A stretch of 64,000 bases of DNA, taken from positions 558,001-622,000 of the forward strand of contig UEGR01000007.1 in NCBI GenBank assembly GCA_900465685.1, in the 5' to 3' direction. The stretch is from Hyphomicrobiales bacterium (lineage in GTDB: Bacteria; Pseudomonadota; Alphaproteobacteria; Rhizobiales; Rhizobiaceae). Shown in pieces: positions 1 to 8,441 of this stretch (position 1 is its first letter; every line of letters begins with the position of its first letter). Made by a program: the position numbers and the translations under genes. The notes below the pieces were generated by a model. It saw only the letters and a program-made list of their open reading frames with translations, was not told where the DNA came from and made no database searches.

Positions 1-261
1 AACGATGCGGCACGGAACGAAGTGCTGTTCGAAAAAGGCGCGGGCGGTAATCGTATCGGGATTATCGAGATGCCGTGCCGCGGCAAAGGCCGCTTGCAAA
101 GCCTCGAAGCTGATGCCAAGGCTGCCGCTATGATAGGTCTGTTGCGCCGCATAATCGGCGGAACGGCGAAAAGCAGCAAATGCGGGAGCCTGATCGTCCC
201 GGTCCCAGCCGGGGCAATCGGAAAAACCCACCGGGCGGAAAATCCTCGCCAAGTCGCTCAC
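1..261 (-). CDS. mltA: Membrane-bound lytic murein transglycosylase A (N-terminal part)
   Basis: Only the N-terminal 87 codons are inside the window; the gene continues past the left edge. The reverse-strand reading begins with a short lead and then FSDCPGWDRDD, RRSADYAA and GSLGISFEAL, followed by ARAFFEQHF, which is the typical start of the MltA domain in Rhizobiales. MltA-family enzymes cut the MurNAc-GlcNAc bond of peptidoglycan with formation of the 1,6-anhydro product. The start is taken as GTG at 261 because an in-frame stop lies just upstream (around 273-275); the Shine-Dalgarno is poor. No signal peptide is visible in this start. It precedes the Tim44-like gene on the same strand, but a repeat and a terminator separate them. 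Confidence 0.78.
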   Translation of the reverse strand, partial: MSDLARIFRPVGFSDCPGWDRDDQAPAFAAFRRSADYAAQQTYHSGSLGISFEALQAAFAAARHLDNPDTITARAFFEQHFVPCRIV

Positions 262-274
262 AGCCGCATCCGTC

Positions 275-383
275 TAGAGCATTTCCAGCAAAAGTGTGAA
301 ACGGTTTTGCGAAGGAAATGCGGTGAAAACAAATTGATAGAGCCGTTCCGACGTTTCCGCATTTAAAAAGGGAACCGCTCTAT
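275..383. repeat. Interspersed repeat, copy 1
   Basis: About 109 bp beginning TAGAGCATTTCCAGCAAAAG and ending GGAACCGCTCTAT. Read in reverse, the element at 52739-52842 aligns with it over almost its whole length, and one end is shared with the element at 9743-9826. Its position between two genes on the same strand fits a small non-autonomous palindromic element. It carries no coding capacity. Confidence 0.75.
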
Positions 384-393
384 CAAGTACAAA

Positions 394-420
394 CAAAAAG
401 GCCGCTGAAATCAGCGGCCC
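394..420 (-). terminator. Rho-independent terminator of the Tim44-like gene
   Basis: A perfect 9-bp stem (GGCCGCTGA / TCAGCGGCC) with a 2-nt loop is followed on the minus strand by a run of five T. It lies 18 bp after the stop codon of the Tim44-like gene. Confidence 0.8.
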
Positions 421-437
421 GATTCTTAAGCCTTCTC

Positions 438-1136
438 TTAATCTTCCGCTTCGGTTGCGACAAGCTTCCAATTGGGATCACGCGAGCGCGTATCGCGGGC
501 GAAAGTCCACAAATCCTTGATCTCGACCACGTTTTCGAGGTCGCCATCAATCAGCTTGCCTTCCTTGTCGAGCGTTGCCGAAATCATCTGGCTGACGATA
601 TTCAGCGTCACATGCGCTTCCGAACCCTTCATTTCGGCAGCTGCAATCTCCGCCTTCTCGATACCCACGAAGGAAGAGCGCACGCTTTCGCCGCGCTGCT
701 CGCGTTCCTCGATGGCCGAAACGAAGCCCTCATAGACTTCCTTGGACAGAAGATTCTTCAAAACTTTGCGATCGCCATCGGCAAAGGACATCACAATCAT
801 TTCATAGGCGATCTTCACACCATCGACGAAACGGGCCGGTTCGAAGGTCGGATCAGCAGCATAGATCGCCCGTAGACCATCATTGATCGGTGTTCCGGTC
901 GCAGCAATCTTGTCGATTGCCGTGAAGTCTTTTTCACCGGCGCGGCGTGGTAGAGCCACGACATTGTCGCTATCCGGCCCGGCTGGCGCGGCACTGTCGG
1001 CGCTTTTGGCCGATGTATAGGGATCGAAGGGCGGCTTTTCATTTCCAGTACGGCGGCCAAGAACATTCCTCAGCTGGAGAAAAATGATCACCGCTGCGAT
1101 GAAGAAGAAGATCGTGCCGAAGTCGAAAAATTCCAT
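438..1136 (-). CDS. Tim44/TimA-like domain membrane-anchored protein
   Basis: 232 residues. Residues about 5-22 form one hydrophobic N-terminal segment, followed by a polar Pro/Ala-rich linker to about residue 75 and then a Tim44-like C-terminal domain (ARFVDGVKIAYEMIVMSFADGD, LSKEVYEGF, LWTFARD near the end). Bacterial Tim44-like proteins are membrane-associated; relatives of the mitochondrial import motor subunit, they have no settled bacterial role. The gene is divergent from fxsA and lies near secB, an envelope-biogenesis neighbourhood common in Rhizobiales. Its own terminator follows. The family assignment is firm; the function is not. Confidence 0.85.
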   Translation of the reverse strand: MEFFDFGTIFFFIAAVIIFLQLRNVLGRRTGNEKPPFDPYTSAKSADSAAPAGPDSDNVVALPRRAGEKDFTAIDKIAATGTPINDGLRAIYAADPTFEPARFVDGVKIAYEMIVMSFADGDRKVLKNLLSKEVYEGFVSAIEEREQRGESVRSSFVGIEKAEIAAAEMKGSEAHVTLNIVSQMISATLDKEGKLIDGDLENVVEIKDLWTFARDTRSRDPNWKLVATEAED

Positions 1137-1356
1137 GCCGCCTGCCGTTGATTGAAGGAGAGGGCGTCAAATCCCTTCCAATCGTGAATTTCTGTTTCAT
1201 ACATATAGATCGGCAGGCGCAATCATTCAAATCCCGATCACGCGTACCTATTTGATATTTCATGATAGACAGTTTCAATTTCGTTCCGAACCTGAAAAAG
1301 CTACATTTGTCACTATGTTCGGAACATCAACCAAACAACAAAAGGTCCTGACTCAC

Positions 1357-1869
1357 GTGTCGTCTTCTTTCGCCCCTCTCGTCATGCTGGCAATGCCATT
1401 CATCGAGATCGCCGGTTTTGTGATCGTCGGCAGCCATATCGGCGTCTTCGCGACACTGGGTCTGGTGATCCTGAGCGCCATGCTGGGCTTTTTCCTGCTG
1501 CGCGTGCAGGGCATCGGCCTTCTTCAGCGTATCCGCACGGAAACGACCGCAGGCCGCGTTCCGGATCGTGAAATGGTGCATGGCGCCATGCTGGTTCTGG
1601 CTGCGATCATGCTGATCGTGCCCGGCTTTGTAACCAGCACCGTCGGCATTTTGCTCTTCATCCCGTTCATTCGCGACATTGTCTGGGAAAAATTCGTGCG
1701 CGGCCGCATGGTTGTGGCCACATCGGCGCGTTATTCGGAAGGCTATAGCCAGTATCAGCATTCCAGTCCGAACCGGCGCGAAGATCGTGTCATCGATCTC
1801 GACCCGGAAGACTATACGACCAAGCCGAATGACAATTCGCCATGGAAAGGCGAGCGCAAAGACGGCTAA
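1357..1869 (+). CDS. fxsA: FxsA family membrane protein
   Basis: 170 residues from the GTG at 1357, which has an AAGG about 10 nt upstream; ATGs at 1315 and 1384 are alternatives. The core shows the FxsA pattern: a hydrophobic PFIEIAGFVIVGSHIG segment, the ILSAMLGFFLLRVQG segment with a Q-G turn, then HGAMLVLAAIMLIVPGFVTS and a third hydrophobic stretch ending IPFIRD. The C-terminal 50 residues are polar and charged. FxsA was named for suppression of F-plasmid exclusion of phage T7 in E. coli; its normal role is unclear. It is divergent from the Tim44-like gene and 117 bp upstream of secB. Confidence 0.88.
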   Translation: MSSSFAPLVMLAMPFIEIAGFVIVGSHIGVFATLGLVILSAMLGFFLLRVQGIGLLQRIRTETTAGRVPDREMVHGAMLVLAAIMLIVPGFVTSTVGILLFIPFIRDIVWEKFVRGRMVVATSARYSEGYSQYQHSSPNRREDRVIDLDPEDYTTKPNDNSPWKGERKDG

Positions 1870-1986
1870 CAGCAGCAATAGCTAACGTTGAAAGCCTTTC
1901 TTGCCTCATGCTCGCTCGCATGCTAGCCAAGCACACCAGCCTTTTGGGGCAACGAGTTTAATTACCGAAAAGAAGGCATACCGATA

Positions 1987-2478
1987 ATGAGCGATAAGGC
2001 TGCGGGCGAAGTAAAGAATGGCAACGGCGCGACCGCCGAGCCGTCCCTCAACATTCTGGCGCAATATGTGAAGGATCTGTCCTTTGAAAGCCCGGGCGCG
2101 CCGCTGTCGCTGCGTCCGCGTGAAAAGGCGCCTTCGATCAACATCAATGTGAATGTGAACGCCAATCCGCTTTCCGAAACGGATTTCGACGTTGTGCTGA
2201 CGCTGGAAGCCAAGGCTGTGGACGGCAAGGACGTTCTGTTCAACACGGAACTGGTCTATGGCGGCGTTTTCCGCATTTCGGGCATTCCGCAGGAGCACAT
2301 GCTGCCGCTGCTGTTCATCGAATGCCCGCGTCTGCTGTTCCCGTTCGCACGCCAGATCATTGCTGACGCAACGCGCAATGGCGGCTATCCGCCGCTGATG
2401 ATCGACCCGATCGATTTCGCGCAGATGTTCCAGCAGCGTATGGCTGAAGAACAGGCCAAGGCTGCCGTCAAGAGCTAA
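1987..2478 (+). CDS. secB: Protein-export chaperone SecB
   Basis: 163 residues, the usual alphaproteobacterial length. SecB is a tetrameric cytoplasmic chaperone that keeps preproteins unfolded and hands them to SecA. Diagnostic stretches are [14 protein letters not shown] near the N terminus, [13 protein letters not shown] in the middle beta strands, and the conserved [22 protein letters not shown] with [14 protein letters not shown] near the C terminus. An Ala/Lys-rich tail ends the protein. It is followed after 21 bp by a bidirectional terminator shared with the convergent dnaQ gene. Confidence 0.97.
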   Translation: MSDKAAGEVKNGNGATAEPSLNILAQYVKDLSFESPGAPLSLRPREKAPSININVNVNANPLSETDFDVVLTLEAKAVDGKDVLFNTELVYGGVFRISGIPQEHMLPLLFIECPRLLFPFARQIIADATRNGGYPPLMIDPIDFAQMFQQRMAEEQAKAAVKS

Positions 2479-2499
2479 GCTTTATTGCTTTCCAATACG

Positions 2500-2529
2500 A
2501 AAAGCCCGGCTGTAAGGCCGGGCTTTTTC
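2500..2529. terminator. Bidirectional terminator between secB and dnaQ
   Basis: The stem AAGCCCGGC / GCCGGGCTT has a TGTAAG-type loop, with A and T runs on the two sides. It lies between the convergent stops of secB (2478) and dnaQ (2549), so it can serve both strands. Confidence 0.88.
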
Positions 2530-2548
2530 ATTTCGTACTATCAGGTTC

Positions 2549-3250
2549 TCAGGCCGAGTATTTTTTCCAGATCGCCTTGTCGCCCATGCCGTCCACGAGC
2601 GCCGTGTGGGCTGCACGTTCCGTTTCGCTGATGCGGGCTTTAAGCGGGGCAGGGCGCGCCGCCAGCACAATCGCTGCACCACCGTCCGATGCACCACTGC
2701 TGTTCGGGCCGCCATCCATGCTTAAACCAAGCGCCGTCTGCTTGCCGCCGATCAGCTCTATATAGACTTCCGCCAGAATTTCGGAGTCAAGCAATGCGCC
2801 ATGCAGCGTGCGGTGCGAGTTGTCGATGCCGTAGCGCTTGCACAGCGCATCGAGTGAATTCGGACCCATCGGATGTTTGCGGCGCGCCAGCGCCAGCGTA
2901 TCCACAATGCGTTCTACCGCGATTTCCGGTTTCCCAAGCCGTTCAAGCTCGGCATTCATAAAGCCAAGGTCGAACATGGCGTTGTGGGCGACGAGTTTGG
3001 CGCCATCGAAAAATTCGAGAAACTCGTCCAGAATTTCCGCAAAAGTCGGCTTGTCCAACAATTGCTCGTTGCTGATGCCGTGCACCGCCAAGGCCTCAGG
3101 ATGCACCTGGCGTCCCTGCGGGTTGATGAATTTGTGGAACGTGCGGCCTGTGGGAAACTTGTTGATCAGTTCCACGCCGCCAATTTCGATCACGCGATCC
3201 TCCAGTCTTTCCAGACCGGTGGTTTCGGTATCGAAAACGATCTCGCGCAT
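2549..3250 (-). CDS. dnaQ: DNA polymerase III epsilon subunit (3'-5' proofreading exonuclease)
   Basis: 233 residues from the ATG at 3250, chosen because GAGAGG lies about 7 nt upstream and the protein then opens directly with the exonuclease motif. Exo I is MREIVFDTETTGL (catalytic Asp and Glu), Exo II is VAHNAMFDLGFMNAEL, and Exo III is NSHRTLHGALLDSEILAEVY with the His and Asp of the DEDDh class. The C-terminal 50 residues would bind the polymerase alpha subunit. It is the last gene of the leftward group ppsR-maf-aroE-coaE-dnaQ, 51 bp after coaE. Confidence 0.95.
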   Translation of the reverse strand: MREIVFDTETTGLERLEDRVIEIGGVELINKFPTGRTFHKFINPQGRQVHPEALAVHGISNEQLLDKPTFAEILDEFLEFFDGAKLVAHNAMFDLGFMNAELERLGKPEIAVERIVDTLALARRKHPMGPNSLDALCKRYGIDNSHRTLHGALLDSEILAEVYIELIGGKQTALGLSMDGGPNSSGASDGGAAIVLAARPAPLKARISETERAAHTALVDGMGDKAIWKKYSA

Positions 3251-3301
3251 TGAAGAACCTCTCAGAAAATTATCTAAAACCATATAGCACGACCAATACG
3301 G

Positions 3302-3904
3302 CTATTCGGTCGCGACAGCTGGCTTTCCACTCAATTTCTGGATAACCGTCGTTATCTGCTGACGCAAATTGTCAAAACTGCCGCTGGTATCGAGCACGAA
3401 ATCGGCACGAGCGCGCTTTTCCGCATCCGGTGTCTGCCGAGCGAGAATGGCGTCGAGCTTTTCTGCCGTCATGCCGGGTCGTGCCAGAACGCGCGCGCGC
3501 TGAATATCGGCAGGAGCCGATACAACCACAATCCTGTCCACGCGCTTCTCACCGCCGGTTTCAAACAGCAGCGGAATATCGACCAGAGCGATGGCCGCGC
3601 CTTGCGCTTCCGCCTCGCGCAGAAACGCTTCTTCTTCCTCACGCACAAGCGGATGCACGATGCTCTCAAGCTTCTTCAGGGCATCCGGCTTGCCGATGAC
3701 CTCAGCCGAGAGCTTTTCACGGTCCACAGTGCCATTTGCCACTGTTCCGGGAAACGCCGCCTCAATCAGCGGCGCGGCGCGGCCTGAATAGAGCCGATGG
3801 ACGGCATCGTCGGCGCTGTAAACAGGAACACCCGCCTCGGCGAACATATTGGACGCCGTGGTTTTTCCCATGCCGATGGAGCCTGTCAGTCCGAGAATGA
3901 TCAT
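3302..3904 (-). CDS. coaE: Dephospho-CoA kinase
   Basis: 200 residues. The enzyme phosphorylates the 3'-hydroxyl of dephospho-CoA with ATP, the last step of CoA synthesis. The P-loop [12 protein letters not shown] is at residues about 5-16; [11 protein letters not shown] and [10 protein letters not shown] are the substrate-binding motifs, and [21 protein letters not shown] is the conserved core strand. Its start overlaps the aroE stop by 4 nt, so the two are translationally coupled. CoaE beside DnaQ and AroE is the standard order in Rhizobiales. Confidence 0.96.
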   Translation of the reverse strand: MIILGLTGSIGMGKTTASNMFAEAGVPVYSADDAVHRLYSGRAAPLIEAAFPGTVANGTVDREKLSAEVIGKPDALKKLESIVHPLVREEEEAFLREAEAQGAAIALVDIPLLFETGGEKRVDRIVVVSAPADIQRARVLARPGMTAEKLDAILARQTPDAEKRARADFVLDTSGSFDNLRQQITTVIQKLSGKPAVATE

Positions 3905-4770
3905 AGAGCGCCAGCCTTTGCCATATCCGCTAGAATATGCTCGCGAAGCGCCGCCGTCACCTCTGGCTTTTGGCCAAACCAGCGTTCAAAACCCGGAACC
4001 GCCTGATGCAGCAACATACCAAGCCCGTCCACGGTTCTGAGCCCCGCTTCTTCTGCGCCTTTCAGAAAAGGCGTTTTCAGCGGAACATAGACAATATCTG
4101 TCGCGATGGCGCCTTTTGAAGCGACACGCAGATCGAGCGGAAAACCGCCATCGTCGTCATGTCCGCTCATTCCGAGCGACGTGGTGTTGATGATCAACCC
4201 GGCATCGGCAACGCGATCCTGCGCGCCGTCCCAGCCAGATGCCGAAACGGCAGCACCGAAATGCGTCGCCAGTTCTTCAGCCCGGCTGGCTGTACGATTG
4301 ACAACTGTTACCTTCGAAAAGCCGCGCGACAAAAGCGCGTGAATGACGGCTCGGCTCGCGCCGCCTGCACCCAGCACAAGCGCCGTATCCGCATTGTCCC
4401 AGCCCGGTGCATAATCATCAAGATTGGCTGCGAAACCATAGGCATCCGTATTACCACCGCGAAGCTTGCCGTTTTCAAACCACAGCGTGTTGACTGCGCC
4501 GATGGCCGTTGCAGCCGCATCCAGACTGTCGGCTGCCGCGTGGGCAGCTTCCTTATGCGGGATCGTCACATTGCCGCCCGCAAAGCCATTTTCGGCTAAT
4601 GACGCGGCGAAAGCGGCAAAATCTTCCGGTTTCACTTCAATCGGCTCATAAGAGCCGTCAATGCCAAGCGCGTTCAGCCAGAATCCATGGATCAGTGGCG
4701 ACCGCGAATGTTTGATCGGAAAGCCGGTGACAAAAGCCTTCGGCCCCGTCACGGATATCGTATCAGCCAT
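3901..4770 (-). CDS. aroE: Shikimate dehydrogenase (NADP+)
   Basis: 289 residues from the ATG at 4770 (MADTISV). AroE reduces 3-dehydroshikimate to shikimate with NADPH in aromatic amino acid synthesis. The substrate motif [12 protein letters not shown] is near residue 20, [10 protein letters not shown] carries the catalytic Lys, [20 protein letters not shown] carries the catalytic Asp, and [11 protein letters not shown] with [12 protein letters not shown] is the NADP-binding Rossmann signature. The start overlaps the maf stop by 8 nt and the stop overlaps coaE by 4 nt. Later shikimate genes aroK and aroB are in the same window at 45-47 kb. Confidence 0.96.
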   Translation of the reverse strand: MADTISVTGPKAFVTGFPIKHSRSPLIHGFWLNALGIDGSYEPIEVKPEDFAAFAASLAENGFAGGNVTIPHKEAAHAAADSLDAAATAIGAVNTLWFENGKLRGGNTDAYGFAANLDDYAPGWDNADTALVLGAGGASRAVIHALLSRGFSKVTVVNRTASRAEELATHFGAAVSASGWDGAQDRVADAGLIINTTSLGMSGHDDDGGFPLDLRVASKGAIATDIVYVPLKTPFLKGAEEAGLRTVDGLGMLLHQAVPGFERWFGQKPEVTAALREHILADMAKAGAL

Positions 4771-5362
4771 CGATGAGATGTTCCTTGCGCAGTTCGGCAA
4801 GCAGCGGCAGCAGCGGCAGGCCGACAATCGTGAAATAATCGCCTTCGATCTTCTCGAAAAGCTGGATGCCCGGACCTTCCACCTGATAAGCGCCGACGCT
4901 GGAAAGGGCGCTGTCGCCAACCCGGCCGAGATAGCGCCCGACAAAAGCCGGATCAAGCTTGCGCATAGTCATGCGCGCAACCGAAACATGACGCCACAGC
5001 GTCTCGCCGTCTTTTACCAGAACCACCGCGCTGTTGAGCTGGTGCGTCTTGCCGGAAAACTGCAAAAGCTGACGCCCCGCTGCTTCCATATTGGCGGGCT
5101 TGTGGAAAATCTCGTCACCAAGCGACAAGGTCTGGTCGCAACCGATCACCACAGCACCCGGATTTTTTTCGCTCACATCGAGCGCCTTGGCTTCAGCCAG
5201 AACCTGGGCCACTTCTTCCGGCGTTGCGCCCGTTTCATAAAGCGGCGCTTCGACGGCGCGCTCATCGATATCGGCGCTTTCGCCCGAAAACTCGATCCCG
5301 GCATTTTTCAACAGCGCCGAGCGGAAAGGGCTCTTGGAAGCAAGAATGAGCCTGGTCGTCAT
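4763..5362 (-). CDS. maf: Maf-family nucleotide pyrophosphatase
   Basis: 199 residues. Maf proteins hydrolyse non-canonical or regulatory nucleoside triphosphates; in many bacteria they affect septum formation. The family signature [19 protein letters not shown] starts at residue 5, followed by [20 protein letters not shown], the catalytic [14 protein letters not shown] (Asp general base), and [32 protein letters not shown] near the C terminus. The start overlaps the ppsR stop by 4 nt and the stop overlaps the aroE start by 8 nt. Nucleotide preference (dTTP/UTP or m7GTP type) cannot be decided by eye. Confidence 0.94.
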   Translation of the reverse strand: MTTRLILASKSPFRSALLKNAGIEFSGESADIDERAVEAPLYETGATPEEVAQVLAEAKALDVSEKNPGAVVIGCDQTLSLGDEIFHKPANMEAAGRQLLQFSGKTHQLNSAVVLVKDGETLWRHVSVARMTMRKLDPAFVGRYLGRVGDSALSSVGAYQVEGPGIQLFEKIEGDYFTIVGLPLLPLLAELRKEHLIDG

Positions 5363-6198
5363 GATTGAAATCCTTCGTTCTTCCCAGTGCGCAAAAGCGC
5401 CAATATCGCGGCAGCCGTTTCCTCGATGGAACGGCGCGACACATCGATGATCGGCCAGCCATGTCTGTTGCAGATGTTGCGCGCAAAGGCCAGTTCTTCG
5501 GAAATGGACACCCGGTCTGTGTAAAGTCCCGTATCGAACGACGGCACACTGCCGAGCGGTCTGTTCTGACGGATTTGCGAGATTCGCTCCGCAGTCGCAA
5601 CCAGCCCGACGATCAGCGGACGCTTGGCCGTGAACAGAACTTCTGGAACGGGAATGCCCAAAACGATTGGAACATTGGTCGCCTTCACGCCGCGATTGGC
5701 GAGATAAATGCTGGTTGGCGTCTTGGATGTGCGCGAAATGCCGACCAGAATGACGTCCGCCTCCTCGATATCGAGCGGCAATTGTCCGTCATCATGCTCC
5801 ATCGTGAAATTCAGCGCGTCGATCCGGCGGAAATAATCGGCGTTAAGCACATGCTGCGCGCTGGCGCGGCGATGTGCCGGTGCACCCAGATAGGACTGGA
5901 ACGTGTTCAGCACCGGTTCCAGCACCGAAACGCTGGGAACGCCCATTTCCGCACAGGCCTCATCGATGATCGCGGCCAGTTTCTGATCGACAATCGTATA
6001 GAGAACGATGCCCGGTTCGGCATCGATCCCTTCCAGAACCTTGCGCAGCTGCTTCTCGGTGCGGATCAGTGGATAAATATGCTCGATGGCCCGCGCATTG
6101 GCATATTGCGCCGCTGCCGCGCGTCCGGCTGCGAGGAGAGTCTCTCCGGTCGCATCAGAAATCAGATGGAGATGAAAGTAGGAAAGCGTTCTGGTCAC
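5359..6198 (-). CDS. ppsR: Pyruvate, phosphate dikinase regulatory protein (DUF299 kinase/phosphorylase)
   Basis: 279 residues from the GTG at 6198, selected because AGGAGG lies about 10 nt upstream; this is the standard rhizobial length. Members phosphorylate and dephosphorylate PEP synthase or pyruvate phosphate dikinase. [15 protein letters not shown] opens the protein, followed by [16 protein letters not shown], the phosphate-binding [22 protein letters not shown] (P-loop-like, residues about 145-165), and [16 protein letters not shown]. It is the first gene of the leftward operon, immediately left of oriC. Confidence 0.94.
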   Translation of the reverse strand: MTRTLSYFHLHLISDATGETLLAAGRAAAAQYANARAIEHIYPLIRTEKQLRKVLEGIDAEPGIVLYTIVDQKLAAIIDEACAEMGVPSVSVLEPVLNTFQSYLGAPAHRRASAQHVLNADYFRRIDALNFTMEHDDGQLPLDIEEADVILVGISRTSKTPTSIYLANRGVKATNVPIVLGIPVPEVLFTAKRPLIVGLVATAERISQIRQNRPLGSVPSFDTGLYTDRVSISEELAFARNICNRHGWPIIDVSRRSIEETAAAILALLRTGKNEGFQS

Positions 6199-6239
6199 AG
6201 TTTTGTTGCCCTCCTGTTGACGGCTGTGCGTAAGGCCGA

Positions 6240-6515
6240 GGCTTCGTCCACAAGCCATGGCAGGCCGTGGAAAAATTGGCAAGTCATCCACAGCGGGCGA
6301 ACATGTGCGAAGCAGCCATCAACATGTGTGGACAAGACTCGCAATTTCGGAAAACCTCGCAATAATTCCCAGCTTTTCCACAAAAGCACATGAACTGCGT
6401 CAATTGGTAACCCTTTATATTAAAAGAGGGAATTGAGTTTTTTGCGTTTTCCGTCAGACTGGCGACGAAAAATTGCACAAGGTAAGTTGGCAATTTCGGA
6501 ACTGTGGGGAAAACC
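6240..6515. other. oriC: Probable chromosomal replication origin (oriC)
   Basis: Six sites resemble the DnaA box TTATCCACA: 6244-6252 (two mismatches), 6266-6274 reverse (two), 6284-6292 TCATCCACA (one), 6327-6335 reverse TGTGGACAA (one), 6374-6382 TTTTCCACA (one) and 6503-6511 reverse (two). An AT-rich stretch with poly-A and poly-T runs occupies about 6400-6480 and could be the unwinding element. The site lies between divergent ppsR and hemE; in Caulobacter and several Rhizobiales the origin also adjoins hemE. Transcription diverges from here, and parS sites and parAB follow within 11 kb. Exact boundaries are inferred. Confidence 0.8.
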
Positions 6516-6534
6516 GGGACAGACCTTAATCCCC

Positions 6535-6573
6535 GATTCCAACAGACTCTAAGAATCAAAAGATTCCTGAATC
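6535..6573. promoter_or_regulatory. Cluster of five GANTC (CcrM methylation) sites
   Basis: GANTC sites begin at 6535, 6545, 6553, 6562 and 6569, five in 39 bp, with another at 6336 inside the origin. Random expectation is about one per 256 bp. CcrM methylates GANTC in alphaproteobacteria including Brucella, so this short tract would change from fully to hemimethylated as the fork leaves the origin. It also lies within the 5' region of hemE. Confidence 0.7.
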
Positions 6574-6653
6574 ATCCTTTCTTTATGAGAACCGGACTGG
6601 ATAACTTCAGACCAAAACCGGATCAGGCAACCAACAGGGCGGATAAAAATCAG

Positions 6654-7679
6654 ATGAAACGCAAAGTCTTGAGAGTGATCGACGGTGAAGCGGTCTTTCC
6701 ACCTCCCATCTGGATGATGCGTCAGGCCGGTCGCTACCTTCCGGAATATCGCGAGACACGAAAAAAGGCAGGGAGCTTTCTCGATCTGTGTTATTCGCCC
6801 GATCTGGCTGTCGAAGTGACGCTTCAGCCAATCCGCCGTTATGGCTTTGATGCAGCCATTCTCTTTTCCGACATTCTGGTCATCCCTCACGCCCTTGGAC
6901 GCGACCTTCGCTTTGAGGAAGGCAAGGGACCTTTGATGACCCCCATCGACGCTGACGAGATTTTCTGGCTTGAGACGGAAGGTGTCGCCAAACGGCTGGA
7001 GCCGGTCTACGAGACGGTTCGGCTGCTGCGAGAGCAGTTGCCCGATGAAACGACGCTGCTCGGCTTCTGTGGCGCTCCTTGGACCGTTGCGACCTATATG
7101 ATCGCCGGTCATGGCACACCGGATCAGGCGCCTGCCCGTCTTTTCGCCTATCGTTTCCCGGAAGCCTTCGAAAAGCTTTTGAATGATCTGGCTGATGTGT
7201 CAGCCGAATATCTTATCGAACAGCTGGATGCAGGCGCAGACGCCGTACAGATTTTCGATTCGTGGTCGGGTGTTCTGGACGAAGATTGCTTTGAGCGGTT
7301 CTGCATCCAGCCAGTGGCGCGGATCGTTCAAAAAGTTCGCGCTGTCTATCCCGAAGCGCGCATCATCGGTTTCCCGAAAGGGGCAGGGATGCTTTATGCG
7401 GGCTACCGCGAAAAGACCGGCGTTGATGTGCTCGGCCTCGACTGGTCGGTTCCGCTCAATTTCGCCGCCGCTTTGCAGGAAGACGGCGCCATTCAGGGTA
7501 ATCTCGATCCGTTACGCGTTGTTGCGGGCGGTTCCGCACTCGATGAAGGCGTGGATGCAATCCTCGAACGTCTGGGGAAAGGCCCGCTGATCTTCAATCT
7601 CGGGCATGGAATTACACCTCAAGCGCCGGTCGAGAATGTCCAGCGCATGATTGATCGCATTCGTGGAGAAAAATCGTGA
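6654..7679 (+). CDS. hemE: Uroporphyrinogen decarboxylase
   Basis: 341 residues from ATG 6654, the usual Brucella length. HemE decarboxylates the four acetate side chains of uroporphyrinogen III to give coproporphyrinogen III in haem synthesis. The N-terminal signature [17 protein letters not shown] (residues about 21-37, with the substrate-binding Arg residues) and the second signature [16 protein letters not shown] are intact; [11 protein letters not shown] carries the conserved Asp, and FNLGHGI is near the C terminus. The upstream open frame extends to 6504, but the HemE domain begins at 6654. The stop overlaps the GTG start of hemJ (GTGA). Confidence 0.97.
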   Translation: MKRKVLRVIDGEAVFPPPIWMMRQAGRYLPEYRETRKKAGSFLDLCYSPDLAVEVTLQPIRRYGFDAAILFSDILVIPHALGRDLRFEEGKGPLMTPIDADEIFWLETEGVAKRLEPVYETVRLLREQLPDETTLLGFCGAPWTVATYMIAGHGTPDQAPARLFAYRFPEAFEKLLNDLADVSAEYLIEQLDAGADAVQIFDSWSGVLDEDCFERFCIQPVARIVQKVRAVYPEARIIGFPKGAGMLYAGYREKTGVDVLGLDWSVPLNFAAALQEDGAIQGNLDPLRVVAGGSALDEGVDAILERLGKGPLIFNLGHGITPQAPVENVQRMIDRIRGEKS

Positions 7680-8212
7680 GCCAGCCATCGTCGAAAAGCA
7701 GCACCAAGGCTGCCTATATCCGCATGATCGCAGCGCTTGTGATTGTGGTGCTTGGCGTCTGGGCATTGTTTCACGTGAATCCAACCGATGCCTATCTCTG
7801 GGTGAAAGCGGTTCACGTGATCGCCGTTATCGCCTGGATGGCTGGCATGCTCTATCTGCCACGGCTTTTCGTCTATCACACAGCGACCAAGCCGGGTTCT
7901 GAAGCTTCCGAGACTTTCAAGGTGATGGAAAAGCGACTGCTGCATTTCATCATCAACCCGGCCATGGCTGTAACCTGGATTGCCGGTCTGTGGATGGCGT
8001 GGGAAATCTTCCGCTTCCAGGGCGGCTGGCTGCACGCCAAGCTGCTGCTGGTTGTGCTGATGTCCGGCATGCATGGCTATCTTTCGAAAGCGACGCGCCT
8101 TTTTGCAGAAGACAAAAACACCAAACCGGCAAAGCATTGGCGAATCGTTAACGAAGTGCCAACCATTCTGATGATCCTGATCGTCATTCTGGTGATCGTA
8201 AAACCTTTTTGA
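7676..8212 (+). CDS. hemJ: Protoporphyrinogen IX oxidase, HemJ type
   Basis: 178 residues starting from GTG, overlapping the hemE stop by 4 nt. HemJ oxidises protoporphyrinogen IX to protoporphyrin IX in bacteria lacking HemG or HemY, and is an integral membrane protein. Four hydrophobic segments are visible (about residues 17-33, 42-62, 90-108 and 156-178). The family motif [20 protein letters not shown] has the conserved His near residue 47, and a conserved Lys sits in MEKRLLHFI near residue 86. The coupling to hemE supports the haem role. A parS-like site lies within the coding sequence. Confidence 0.92.
   Translation: MSQPSSKSSTKAAYIRMIAALVIVVLGVWALFHVNPTDAYLWVKAVHVIAVIAWMAGMLYLPRLFVYHTATKPGSEASETFKVMEKRLLHFIINPAMAVTWIAGLWMAWEIFRFQGGWLHAKLLLVVLMSGMHGYLSKATRLFAEDKNTKPAKHWRIVNEVPTILMILIVILVIVKPF
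7767..7782. promoter_or_regulatory. Degenerate parS-like site inside hemJ
   Basis: TGTTTCACGTGAATCC matches the parS consensus TGTTTCACGTGAAACA at 14 of 16 positions; the last arm is imperfect. It lies inside hemJ, 1.3 kb from oriC. It may be a weak ParB site or chance. Confidence 0.45.
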
Positions 8213-8230
8213 TTGCATTTTTGAATGAAA

Positions 8231-8254
8231 AGAAACCCGCTTTGTCGGGTTTCT
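8231..8254 (+). terminator. Hairpin after hemJ
   Basis: AGAAACCCG and CGGGTTTCT form a 9-bp stem around a 6-nt loop, 18 bp after the hemJ stop. The 3' side has only a broken T-rich run (GCCATTTTCC), so termination may be partial. Confidence 0.6.
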
Positions 8255-8304
8255 GCCATTTTCCCGTTGCAGAATTTATCTGCGGTCACTACATGTGACT
8301 TGCT

Positions 8305-8329
8305 CTTCATATCGCAAATCGGTATGAAG
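8305..8329 (+). promoter_or_regulatory. Leader hairpin upstream of rho
   Basis: Perfect 7-nt arms CTTCATA / TATGAAG enclose an 11-nt loop in the 229-bp hemJ-rho gap. Rho is autoregulated through its leader in other bacteria; whether this hairpin takes part is inference. Confidence 0.35.
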
Positions 8330-8441
8330 AAAGCCTCTTCCCTTCCTGATCGCAGGCCTTCGATGCCGGTCCAGCCCACCAGCTGACCAACTTTCCGAAC
8401 AACTGCATTTTCTCCTTATATTTCAAAAGAGTTCCTCATCC

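Noticed and set aside
5365-6393. Long open frame antisense to ppsR running into the origin
   Set aside because: It has no recognisable pattern, and ppsR is complete on the other strand.
7812-7820. TTCACGTGA core inside hemJ
   Set aside because: Flanks do not match parS; a chance core next to the better site at 7767.
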